Positions 24,804-35,683 of a DNA stretch of 64,000 nt are shown piece after piece (the stretch's first letter is position 1; each line of letters begins with the position of its first letter). Both the position numbers and the translations under genes were made by a program. Below the pieces are notes generated by a model, which did not search any database, was not told where the DNA came from, and saw nothing but the letters and a program-made list of their open reading frames with translations. Origin of the DNA: Tetrahymena elliotti 4EA. Lineage: Eukaryota; Ciliophora; Oligohymenophorea; Hymenostomatida; Tetrahymenidae. The stretch is taken from NCBI GenBank assembly GCA_000231825.2, contig JH720323.1, forward strand, positions 399,825-463,824, written 5' to 3'.

Positions 24804-25250
24804 TCAAATAATTTGTGATTTAAAAAGTATACCAATAGTTTGATTCCAGTTTGCAGATATTATTAACTTCTCCTTATCATTGATAATTACTTTAAACTTC
24901 ATCTTTAACACAGGTCTATGGTATTTCTAGACTAACAATTAAAAATCTTCAAAAGGACCTTGCTGCTAAAGTATGCTGGCTAAATAGTTCCATTAGAATT
25001 GAATTGTTTATATACACTATTCTTTCAAATACCCTTCTTTATTAACTTATTTTTATATTTTGCTATTTTAAAAGTGATCAGAGTGAGTTATTCCCCTTTT
25101 ACTGTTCAAGTCATTAGACTTAATGATCAGAATGGGTAAAACAGCACTTTGCTTTAATTTATTTTTCCAAAGTAAAATTGAAGAAGATTTTATTGAATTA
25201 AAATTCTAAGCTCTACTGCTGCTAAAAGTTTAAAAATCTGCAGTGAGCAT
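24804..25250 (-). CDS. hypothetical protein, 148 aa
   Basis: An intronless frame from ATG to TGA with several TAA/TAG glutamines and balanced composition (Trp, Cys, His and Pro all present), unlike the surrounding non-coding sequence. The N-terminal third is Ser/Lys-rich; the middle has a Gln-rich helix-like region (YLASILQQQGPFEDF), and the end has alternating hydrophobic residues (KFKVIINDKEKLIISA) suggesting a beta hairpin. After the TGA the same frame contains only one more TGA over some 45 codons, so an unseen 3' intron could extend the protein. No family recognised. It lies 273 bases upstream of the ubiquitin-like gene on the same strand. Confidence 0.5.
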
Positions 25251-27194
25251 TTTCTACTTGTTTTATCCTAGTTCTTTCTATGCTTAAAAAATAAACCTTT
25301 CAATTAAAATTCTTAATTTAGTACTTTGGAATAATAATACTAATAAGATGTGGACTAAAGATTGAGCAATATTTTGAAAAAAACTAACTAAGTAAAATAT
25401 TACTCAGTCACTTATATCAACCAAATTTTAGTTAAATTTTTTATATTCAAATAAAAATATTCATTTTAATTGAGACATAAAAAATATTTTATCTTGTTAA
25501 ATAATTTAGGCTTATTTTTATTTAAAAATATTTTTCATTTATTTTGTGTATTTGATTAAACCCTAGTAAGTAAGGTAATAATTTTAAGAAGTTAAACTCA
25601 AATTGTTAAAAATTATCATAAATATGAAAGATAATTTCAAAGAAGCAGTAGCTTGAAGGCTTGAAAGTATTTTCTCTTGTTGGTTTCTTAGACCATAGAT
25701 AGAATCTGGTCTGTTTTCATCTTATGCAGATATTATTAACTCTATATCCTTGAAATATTTAATTTTTTTAATATAATTTTGAGTAAGTTGCAATTTGATA
25801 TTTGCAATAATTAAGTAAATTTTATATTCAAGTTATTTATTTTGTTGTTAGCAAAAAGTCATTTATTATTTTTTTGAAATGAATTGAAGTTATTAAAATT
25901 CCTTTTTTTGTTCTATTTGATTAGATTTTATATTATTATCAAGTTAATTATAAATGCATTACAATCATTCTTCTCATATTTTAAATAAGAAATTATAATT
26001 TCAATCCATTTTATCTAGATAGAATTATTTTTTTTACAATGAGTTAACAAATAAGTAAATAATATTTTAAAATAAGATTCTAAATTGTTTGTTTTTTAAA
26101 TTATTAAAAATGTAAACTTAAAATAGAAGAGTACATGAAAAACAATCATCTTAATAGTAATGTAGTAAACTGCCTTTGTATTCAAGTGTTTTAATTGCAT
26201 TTTTGCAGAATTAAATTAAGCGGTTGGTCATAGGAGAAAGCTTTACATAAAAGAGACTCGAAAAATTTTCAATTAATTTTGATGAAAGGTATGATCGCTA
26301 AATTGATAAATATAGAAATTTTCTTATTTCAACTTTAGAAATAAATAGTTGATATTTTCTTTTATTATTTTATGTTACAATTCAATTTTTGGATCAGCTT
26401 ACTCTTTTTAATTTTTACTGTGTGCAGTTTATTTTTTTATAAAAAGAAGATCTTTTTACAAATAATTTTACAATACTTATTTAGGATGAAACAGTGGTTT
26501 TTTTCATAAATGAATTTAATATATGGTTTTGCTCCTCTTAAGTATCATTATTCTGTTGTAGTTTTAGGATTGAAAATAGATAGGATTTTGATTTATTTTT
26601 TACAGAGTTCGTTTATGATTATAAAGTATTGAGATGATTGTAATTAAAAATAGACAGAAATTTTAATAGTATTTTTTTATGTAATTGCACTGGCTATGGT
26701 AAAATTTCAAATCAAATGTTTAATATTATCCACAGAATATTTGGGTCAGTTTAAAGAGAAATTGGGTAAAAATTCAAAAATACTTTATTGATTTTGATTG
26801 ATAGTAGGAGGAGATTTTCAGTAAAATTTTTACCAAAACAAAATAAAGAGACAAAGACAATTAAAAATGAGAAAAACCAAGTTACTTTTTGCGTTTGAGT
26901 TTTTTTGATGTATCTATGCTTCCTTAACCTTAAGAACAGCAAAGAAAAATAAGTAAATGTGAAATATTGTTTTGAATTTCTATTTTTTGATAAGGAAAAA
27001 AGAGAACATTAAATTGTTAAAAATTGTTCTAATTTGCAAATATTTGAAAATATCTTTTGTTTAATTTGGTAGGATTAGAGATATAAAAAGTAAATTAAGA
27101 TATTTTCAATTATAAATAATTAAAATTCAAAGATAGATCTAATTAGATAGAAAAACTAAAAAATACAAAACTAATTGTAACTACACAAAAAGAA
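25251..27194. other. long intergenic region, no supported gene
   Basis: 1.9 kb between divergent genes, so it contains both promoters. Patches are slightly richer in GC, for example 25630-25745, which includes a 6-bp inverted repeat AGACCA...TGGTCT around 25691-25713, and 26215-26320. These could be small non-coding RNAs, but nothing diagnostic is seen. Short frames here lack protein-like composition. Confidence 0.4.
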
Positions 27195-27544
27195 ATGGTA
27201 AACCATTTATTTCTTCATTCATTTTTAATAATTTATCTCATTTAGCAAGCTATTTCATTAACTCAAAAGAACCACAAAGCATATTTTTAATTATCTTAAA
27301 TTTCTTTATCAATTAGGACGACGATGAAATGGCTAGATAAGCTAAGTTAATGGAAGAAAGAATGAAAAAGTAGGGAAAGAAGAAAGTACTTTTACCAGGA
27401 AAATCCAATCAAGAGGTACAATATTTTTGAGAAAAACAAATTTTCAAAATGAGTAAAATAATTTAAAATAATTATTAGAAAAAAATCTTCGATTCAGCTG
27501 ACTACTATAAAGAACAAGAAGAAAAGGAAAAGCATTAAAGTTGA
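27195..27544 (+). CDS. endosulfine/ARPP19-like PP2A inhibitor, 55 aa
   Basis: Endosulfines, once phosphorylated by Greatwall kinase on the Ser of FDSGDY, inhibit PP2A-B55 and permit mitosis. Three exons are proposed: the ATG alone (27195-27197), 27317-27415 and 27479-27544, with introns 27198-27316 and 27416-27478. All joins are in phase 0 and end at TGA. The product has an acidic start (DDDEMARQAK), the basic patch KKQGKKKVLLPGK in the place of the family's KLPxG region, and FDSADYYK matching the core FDSGDYxxAK with the phosphoserine conserved and Gly changed to Ala. At 55 residues it is about half the size of animal ENSA (about 120). An alternative start is the internal Met five codons into exon 2. 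The family call rests on the core motif and its spacing. Confidence 0.8.
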
Positions 27545-28283
27545 GCAAATTAACCTATCAATCAATTATTCAATACTAAATAACAATAACAAAAATATAT
27601 TTATAAGAATGAGCAAGTGCATTCAAGATATTTTTCTAGCTATTACTTTTCATGATTAGCTCTTAACCAATAAATCAATAAAGTCTTTTATTTAACCTAT
27701 CGCCTACACCTGTAGGATATAAGTAAATTATCTAATAATGAACCAATTAGTTGTACTAAATAAATAATGTCTAAACAAAATCTTAACAAGTTGAATGCTG
27801 GTTATCAATTATCGAAAAGAAAAAAATTGTTTTTAAATTAAAAATCCTCCATATCTATAAACAAATAAAATAAAAATACAGTTTTATCATATAAAGATTT
27901 GTATTGAGTTTCATGTGAAAGAATTGTAATTGTATATATTAACTTAATATTATAATTTAATAAGTCTAAATTATTATTTTTTTTTTATTATTTGGCATAA
28001 AGTAAGCAATTAGAGACAGCATAATTAAATATTTACATATATAAACATACTTATTTACACTTTTGATTAAAATGCTTAGCTTAGATTTTAAGGTGATTTA
28101 TTTACACTTATTTAATATCTTACTTTTGAAAAATATTTTTCATTTATTTAATAAATTATTTTAAGATTTTTTTGTTTCTCCTATTAATTAAGCTAAGAAG
28201 ATATTATAATTATTAATCATTCTTAAATGCATTAATACAATACTTTTTAAATTATGTTTTCTTGAACTAATGATTCCTCTACT
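27545..28283. other. intergenic region between convergent genes
   Basis: Holds the 3' ends of the endosulfine-like gene (plus) and the SNARE gene (minus). AT-rich; no coding frame or RNA recognised. Confidence 0.5.
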
Positions 28284-29373
28284 TCACTTGTATCTTATAA
28301 TTAGTATCATTACTACAAAGACAGCTATTAAAATTAATAGCATATTGAAATTGCTTTTATTCTTTTTATCTAAATTTTGCTTAGCCCTAACTAGTTCTTT
28401 ATTTGTTTCTCTAATGATTTTTAATCACAAATAGCTTTACAAAATTATTTTTTATTTTTATGAAATTACTTTGTATTTGAGAAGGTACTTTCTATATGTC
28501 CATCTATTACCTTTAATGATTAACTTTATTATGCAGTTATATTATCTATTTGCTAATAAATTGTATGAACCTATTTAATTAGTAATAATTAACAATTAAT
28601 TTTATAACAATTATTTTTTGCTTACTGCTCTCATCTACCTATGTGCATTTTACATTCTTTCCTTTCTTTGGTCTAAGGTATCTTCATATAACTAAAAAAA
28701 AATTATTTTTCTAAAAATTTAAAAATCAAATAAATAATATTTACAACAAAATCCATATCATTCATAACTTATTTTTCCTTCAAAAATCCATTTTCTTCAT
28801 CTTTTTTTAATTTTTAGCTTTATTAATAAAATCATATCTAAAAATTCCAATATATAAAAGTACCATCTTCTCCTTCTTAGTTCTGCTATCTTATAATTTC
28901 TTGTAATTTTTATTTGGAAGCATTTATTTTTTTCTGTAGCATTTGCAGCTACTTTTCACACTGTAAAATATATCCTTTGTTTTAATTTTTTTTATCTCTG
29001 GCTATCTCTCTTTTCATTAATTTTTTGATTAAATAAACTTCATGAATTAGTACAATCTATTAATTTACTGCTATAAAATGTTTTTAATCTTTTTCATAAG
29101 CTTTTCATTATCTTAAATAATTGAATTGCTTTCTTCTATATTGCAACAATCTCCATAATTTTAAATCTAAATGTTTTTCTGGATTTCAGCAAATAAACTT
29201 TGAACCTCACTAAAAAATCCTATTAATATTTTTATAATCCATATGAAGTACTTTAAATTCTCACAAAAACTAAATAAACCTTCATCCTAGCTTTTTACAT
29301 TTTTAGAAGCTTTTCCATTCTATAAATTTGAATAATCAGATCTATTTTCTTTTGAATTTTCCTGGAATGACAT
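28284..29373 (-). CDS. Q-SNARE (syntaxin-like, possibly syntaxin-18/Ufe1 type)
   Basis: SNAREs drive membrane fusion. The C-terminal part is diagnostic: a heptad helix with a central Gln in ITAQQSQSLKVIDGHIE, then FSNTKETNKELVRAKQN, a basic linker, and a single membrane anchor (MLLILIAVFVVMILII) followed by RYK and TGA. This tail-anchored layout is typical of Qa-SNAREs, and the pattern before the anchor recalls syntaxin 18 (ER), though the subtype is an inference. The N-terminal part is helical and polar and starts MSFQENSKEN. Many small introns are needed: 29210-29251 is clear, and one before the last exon (with acceptor at the ATTAG just upstream of ETNKEL) is needed to join the two halves of the SNARE helix. 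Middle exons between about 28740 and 29050 are only approximate. Confidence 0.75.
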
Positions 29374-30478
29374 CCTAACTATAATTTTTTTTCAACTTTA
29401 ATGTTTGTTTTTTTTTTACAATGAATAGATTTATATTAATTTGTAAATTAATTAAATTTTTGTTTAAGACAGATAATTAATTGAAATACTTGAGCATATT
29501 ATAATATTTTTTAGTTCTTTATCACTAACAAAATCACAATCAGTGAAAGAATTTAAGAAAACAGAAAATTTAGTTAAAAACGTATTTTAATTAATAAATA
29601 TAGAAGTAAGTTGATAAAGTTGTAGAGATATTGAACAAATTTAAATATAAGTTATAAATGAATAAGTGAGCAGAACAATATTATAAAATAATTGAAAATA
29701 AGTTATTTAAAATAGAAAATACATAAATAGAAAAATAAAATATAAGTTTTTAAGGTAATTAATTATTAGGATAAATTTTTATTAATTAATTAATTATAAA
29801 ATGAGTTTTTGTTTTCTTTTAATTAAAATAAATATAATAAAGCTATTATTTTATTTATTTACTTACTTTATTTCTTCCAATCTTTTTGTTAATATTTTTG
29901 GCAAGCATAAAATTGCTTATTAGCACCCAAAATAGGAGATATCTCAAAATTATTTCTTGAGTACTACTTGCCTTAATAAATATATTAGCTTCTATTTTTT
30001 ATTTAAGATGCTGCTTATTAGCTTCTTGCTGTTTTTGTCAAGAATGAATATTTTTTTATTACCCTAATTATATTTTCACTTTCAGGTAAGGTATTTGTTA
30101 CTAAGATATCTAGTTTTATTAGTTTTATGAAAAAGGAGGAGTACTTTTATGTTTATTTTATATTTATTAATTTTTAATTATTTTTTAAAATTTGATATTA
30201 TCACATAATTTATTTTATTTTCAATCATTTTTTATAGTAGGTATGTACGTAAGTACTGTTCAGGTCTTTTTATTTACAAATTAATTCAGTTCATTTACAC
30301 ATTCAGTTTCTTAATTATTTCATATCACACTTCAACGTTTTTTTTTTTCAATTCTTCGACTTTATTGATACAACTTTTTATAAAAGTAAAAAAATATTAA
30401 TTTTATAAAGAATTTTCTTTTAAAAAATCAATTGAAAAAAACTTTTTCTCTTTTATGAAAAACATTTTTGCAAAATAT
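29374..30478. other. intergenic region with a possible small unannotated exon pair
   Basis: 1.1 kb between minus-strand genes. On the minus strand, about 30111-30060 and 30028-29863 can be joined across a 34-base GT...AG gap into a peptide with a Gln/Lys-rich helix (QEANKQHLKQKIEANIF) and a hydrophobic helix (YLLFWVLISNFMLA). No start codon could be found for it. I treat it as a lead, not a gene. Confidence 0.3.
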
Positions 30479-32128
30479 TCAAATAAATTAAGTCAATGAT
30501 TATTGTTTGATTATCAATTTAAATAAAAACAACAAATTACGTTCACTTGGATTAATGTTAAACCTAGCAGCATGCTTAGTTATATAATTAGCATCCTCTT
30601 TAACCATTTCTTAAATTTTATCTTTTTAATTTAAAAATTTGTTTTCTTTTGCTGTTCTGCGCATCATCATTACATCTGCTAAATAATCTCCACTATTTTG
30701 ACTATTAAATCCTCCATTTCTTACAGGCTAATCATAGCAATCATATTTACTTTGGTTTTTATAAAAATCATTTATTGTTAATCTTTGCTTTGAGTTATTA
30801 TTATTATTTTAGCTGTTGGCCGCACTTATGTAATTGCTGTTTGGTAGACAGTTCAAAGGTGGCCCTTTATTATAGAAACTATTTCTGAAAGCTATATGAT
30901 TTTCAAATGAAGCCCCATTAGCTGCTTCATAATTATTTAGTATATTATTATTGTTAGGTTATTGTATTTTAAACTTTTTGGTGGTATTATTAAATGTAGT
31001 TCTCATAATAGGATTTTCATCAGATGGAGAATTAGGTTCTATCATTTCTTTAGAGAGTCTTCTTTATTAAGAATGCCCTAAATTAGATTATCTTTTAAAA
31101 GTATGTAGAGGACTCTAGCTTCTATTGGCTTTCCTATTAGCTGTATTAGCAGCAGCATATAAATATGTATTAGGACTATTATTATTGCAACTAGATGGAA
31201 CACCATTATTTCCATTAATCTAAGGATTCTAAGAATAAAAATTATGACCTGTAGAAGAAGGCTAATACTATGCAGATATTTTAGTATGTATCTAGCTCAT
31301 ATTAGAGATACCATTATAACCTCCTTACTACTAGCTATTAATATTGTTTATATTTCCATTACCAGATATAAAATTTGTATTTAGCTATTACTATGCTCCC
31401 TAATTAGCTGGAGAATTTACTTTTATATTATTTGAATTTCCTACAATTTAACTTTGATTTTAGCTTATCTACTAATTAGAGAAAAGAAGTGAGTTATTGT
31501 GTGAAGTAGAGTTGCTGCTTCCTACTGTTGAAGGTATTGATGTATTTTACATCGAATGGGGATTAGCATTATTAGCCTTTTTGGTGTTTTAGTTATTTTA
31601 AACAACTTATTAAGTAACAAATGGCTTATGCAAAGTTTTCTTAAAATATTTATCTCTAATCTTTTTCTATATTTGATCTTCGTTTGAAATAGATATCTTA
31701 ATATTTTCTGAACTCCCTAATTTTTATGCAGATTTGTTTTATTAATTGACATCGTTTTCTTTTTACTATTTGTTTTAATCTTCTGGCTTCAATGAATATT
31801 TTTATTTAAGCATCTTTCTTTAGTTTTTATTCTCATATGATTCTTCGTAATCTTCAACATCACTTGAATTATTTTGATTACCATTTGAGAAGTTATTAGC
31901 CTCTTACTTTTGATACTTTTCTCCAGAAAGCTAAGGGCTTTTAGCATTAGCTCTACTGTTTTTGGTATCCGCTTCCTTTTTTACTTGTTTTTTTGAAGAT
32001 GATAAATTCATCTAACCTGCTAATCTCTTTTTCTTCCTCTTTTTGTTTTCTTCATCATCCTCTTCCTCTTCTTCATCACTTTCTTCATGAATTTCAAATT
32101 CATCAGTATCATACTCCTCTTCTACCAT
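30479..32128 (-). CDS. Asn/Gln/Ser-rich protein with acidic N-terminus, 549 aa
   Basis: A single intronless frame of 550 codons. Residues 1-40 are strongly acidic (long Glu/Asp run) and then switch to a basic KKRKKKR-type patch that could act as a nuclear localisation signal. Most of the rest is Asn/Gln/Ser/Thr-rich low complexity, much of the Gln encoded by TAA/TAG. The last ~100 residues are more ordered (RLTINDFYKNQ, LADVMMMRRTAKENKF, MVKEDANYITKHAARF) and look like a short helical domain. I do not recognise the family. A regulatory or RNA/chromatin-associated protein is possible, but no catalytic motif is seen. The frame is also open upstream of the ATG to about 32190, but there is no other in-frame ATG there. 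Confidence 0.78.
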
Positions 32129-32637
32129 GTTTTCACTATATTCTAAATTCTTTTTATCAAAGTTAGTCTAACTACTTCTTTTATTGGCCTACTTGAATAA
32201 AAAAATAATTCTAAGAATGAAATATGAAATAGCAAAATACAAAAGTAATATTTGGATAAATTTTGCTAAAATATGATCAAATATTTTTTCAACTAAACTA
32301 AAAAAGGCAGGGAATAATAAAAAAACCTTTTTTGATAATTGATAGCTAATTTGAATGAAGAGATGAATAAGAAAGAATCAAGCAAGCGAAAAACAAAATT
32401 TCTAAAGAATTTTTTGTTTGTTTGTTATTGAATTTGATCAAATAAGAAATAGAAGAATAATAAATAAAGGTGTGTATTTATATAAGAAATTAAGAAGATT
32501 AAAAAATTTTGTTATAATATTGATTTAGATTAAGATATTGATTGATATATGACTCTCAATTATAATTTCATTTAAAATTTAATAATTCTTGATTCATTGA
32601 ATCAATCATTCATTCTATTTGATTAACAATCAATCAA
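32129..32637. other. intergenic region
   Basis: About 500 bases between two minus-strand genes; AT-rich with several ATCA/TTGA-type short repeats around 32570-32645. No coding frame supported. Confidence 0.5.
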
Positions 32638-33309
32638 TCAAAATTATTTTGTTTACTCCATTTTCCCATTTATGAATTGTTTTCCAAATAACATGCTTTT
32701 GCATTCATCTATTTAAACAAATAAATATTTTACCTAACCATCAAACTTCTCAGATTTCTATCTTAAATTATTTTTATCTTATAAATCGTCGTCAATTATT
32801 TTTATATCACTCAACTAGAAAGATTAAGGGAATTTGTTGCGTGATGGTGCATTATTGCCATCAGTAACTTTTTAATTAGCTATTTAATTTGCTTTGCTAT
32901 TAGCCTCTTCTTAGGGTAATTGTTCATAATCTTTAGCATTTTAAAAATATTATTCTAAAGTAATTCCTTTTGAAAATGAATTTTAGCGTTTGTTTTAGTA
33001 AAACCCTTAAGACGTTGAACTAAATTATTAGTTTTGCTAAATACCAATTGACTGTTTAGGAGTTTTTTATTATTAGTTTTATTCATTATTTTTTTGATCT
33101 TGATGCTTATTTTATCTGAAGTTAAATCCAGTTATATTCATCATTCCCTTTTATGACATTAAATTCTCATTATACCCAATTGCATTTTGATATCCCTATG
33201 TTTGTTAACTCTAGTTATCATTATTATTACTACTACTGTGAAAACCTGTTAGAGTTTTATTAAATTTATTCTGCCCACCTCGCTAGCATTTTGATGTCTC
33301 AGGTCTCAT
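32638..33309 (-). CDS. Gln/Asn-rich hypothetical protein, 223 aa
   Basis: An intronless frame starting MRPETSKCQRGG. It is dominated by Gln and Asn with scattered aromatic residues and has a more ordered C-terminal part (LSDIKIIDDDL, KYLFVQIDECKSMLFG). No domain recognised. The same frame stays open upstream as far as about 33434 (KRDKQQLNSLANQ...), so the gene could begin further upstream and include the small coding segment at 33426-33597 through a frame change I cannot resolve. The start given is the first ATG that needs no such assumption. Confidence 0.6.
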
Positions 33310-33425
33310 CTTATTTAGAATAATACAAAAAATAATTTAATTTATACATATATTGGCATGTTTTATTGATAGATTTATTAAAAGTATTTAATTTGCTAAA
33401 CTGTTTAATTATTGCTTATCTCTTT

Positions 33426-33597
33426 TCAAAACATTAATTCATTTTATGCTAAATTCAGGGCTATTAATTTTTATTCCTCAATTTCCTAACTAAGATACCC
33501 ATTTAACTAAGCTTTAAACCCATTTTAAGTAAAATTTAATGCCTAATTAGAATATTACTTCGAATTGAAATGCCTGAGCCTCTATTGTAGATGCCAT
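33426..33597 (-). CDS. small coding segment with a candidate 16-base intron, 51 aa
   Basis: ATG at 33597 begins MASTIEAQAFQFE; removing GT...AG bases 33543-33558 gives ALNFTQNGFKAQLN, then GYLSQEIEEQKLIALNLAQ and a TGA at 33428-33426. The joined product looks like a regular amphipathic helix, while the unspliced frame does not. It is either a tiny independent protein or the first exon of the Gln/Asn-rich protein downstream, whose open frame continues immediately after the stop in another frame (KRDKQQLNSLANQ). The function is unknown. Confidence 0.4.
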
Positions 33598-35683
33598 ATT
33601 TTATTCTTTTAAGAATTTTTGAATAACTTAAATAATTGTAAGGTAATCAAGACTTGTATAGCAAATTTTTATATGTAATTAATCTTAAAAAAATTATATA
33701 AACCAATATTCAATTTATCTTTCTTTATTATTTAGTTTTTTTGCCTATTTACTCAGATTGATTTCTTTTTAGTGGTTATCTTTTTATTTACAAATATTCT
33801 TAGTATTAACAATATATTACTAAAATAAATTTTCTCTTCAATTAATATGATTATGTTAATTATTAGATTTCATCTAAAAATCTACAAAAATCTATTCAAC
33901 AATTATCAAGAGTATTTGTAATTTAAAATTATTAAATTAATTTCAATAAAATGTTAAAACACTTTAATATTATTTCTTAAAATAATTTTTTGAAAAGAAA
34001 TATACTAAAATTTTTTAATTTAATCCTCAAAAATACTTTGCTTTAAAATACCAACTTAAATTCAACAAATTCAATTTATTTACCTTATATATAAATAAAG
34101 TATTTACATCATTAAAAAAATCAGTAATGGGCAGCATCAAAAAATTTTGAATAGCTTTAAAAAAAGAACTTTTATGGAATTCAATTCAGAAAGGAAAATA
34201 TTTTAAAAGCTGATTGCTTTAAAAAAATTTATTTTTAAATAAAATGAACAACTAATTTAAATTAAATAAGTTATTTTTTACTTCATATTAAAAAAGTCAA
34301 ATTACAATTTAATTCATTTAAATTATTTTTGCACATTTTAAGTTTTAAAAAATTTAAATCAAATTAAAAAATGACTAAATTAAAAATTTAAAGTATTTAA
34401 ATATCTTTTAAAACAACAAATCTTCTAAATTAAATCATAAAATTATGGAATATTTTAAGCTTTCTAAATTTGAATTTCATTAAAGTTATTTGTTATGAAA
34501 TGTTTTAAAAAGGGAAAAAAATACCCACAAAACAAAATAAATTAGGAAAATTATTTTTTCAAAAAGTAAATAATTAGCTTTTCTTAAAAATAAAAATAGG
34601 ATTTTCAAATTATTTTTGAAAAGAATCTTAACCATATAACCATTCTAAAATATATTTGATTTCCCTTAAATTTATTTTCTTAATTTTTGAAATATTTTTA
34701 GTCTTAAGAAAAATTTTGCCTAATTTAAATTAATTAATAATTTTATGTACCTTAGAATTAATGAATGGTTAATTATCTTGTAAAAATAAAAATTAGAATA
34801 TTTTATAAAGATGTTTGTTAAATATTTATTAGTATTCACTAATTCTGCTAGAAATTAGATGTTAGTTAATAAATTTTTTGATTTGAAAACATCTAAATAT
34901 ACTGAAATAATAAAACACTTTTGAATTTGATTTAACTGAAAAATTATTTGAATGCATCTATTTATATTCTTGAAATATCTTTTAAGCGCTGCATATCTTT
35001 TTATATATTTTTGGTTTAAATAATATAATTTATATTTAGAAATAGAAACTAATTTACTAATGCAATTTTTTGATAAATAATCTAATTAAATTCTTTAGTG
35101 CATCTATTTTCTAATGAGATCTTGTTTAGTAAGATTAGTAGAATCAGATAATGAAAATAATTTTAAATGTATTATAAATTTGATGGCTCGCAAGAAAGCA
35201 GAATCTTAATTAAGTTTATTGTGTGTGAAAATATCTTTTAGAGAAAGTATGAGTACTTAAATTATTTGCAAAAAAATTATTTGAATAAAAGAAAAATATT
35301 AATGTAGATCGGAGAAAATTTAAGATAGAAATTAATGTGAATCATAAATACGTTTTTTAAAATAAATGAATGAGTGATATGAATTGAATTTGTAAGGATA
35401 TCTAAAATTGAGTAATAATAAATAATTAGCTTTACTTGGATTAGTTGAATTAATTTTATTACGAATTCATCTAAAAACAAAATCAAATCTGGTTGTTTGT
35501 AATTCAATAAATTGATTAACAGGAAATAAGAAATTTTATTTAAGAGGATCATTTTTGTGATTTGTAATAAATATTTTGTAAATAAAAATTGAATCTTTCA
35601 CATCAAATTCAATAAAAAAAGATAATTAATTTCTATCTATTAATTAACAAGCAATATATCAATCAAATAGCTTAAATAAAAAA
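33598..35683. other. AT-rich intergenic region, divergent
   Basis: 2.1 kb between a minus-strand gene start and the plus-strand EF-hand gene start, so both promoters are inside. Frames found here (for example a 91-codon minus-strand frame at 35277-35552) are Ile/Leu/Phe/Asn-rich translations of AT-rich sequence with no domain. No RNA recognised. Confidence 0.45.

Noticed and set aside
24804..24806. TGA as a selenocysteine codon
   Set aside because: No redox motif, no SECIS-like hairpin recognised and a second TGA soon after.
26751..26942. 63-codon minus-strand frame in the long intergenic region
   Set aside because: It lacks an ATG start at its beginning and has no recognisable domain; lengths like this are expected by chance with one stop codon.
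35277..35552. 91-codon minus-strand hydrophobic frame
   Set aside because: Composition is Ile/Leu/Phe/Asn from AT-rich DNA, with no homology-like motif and no supporting exons.
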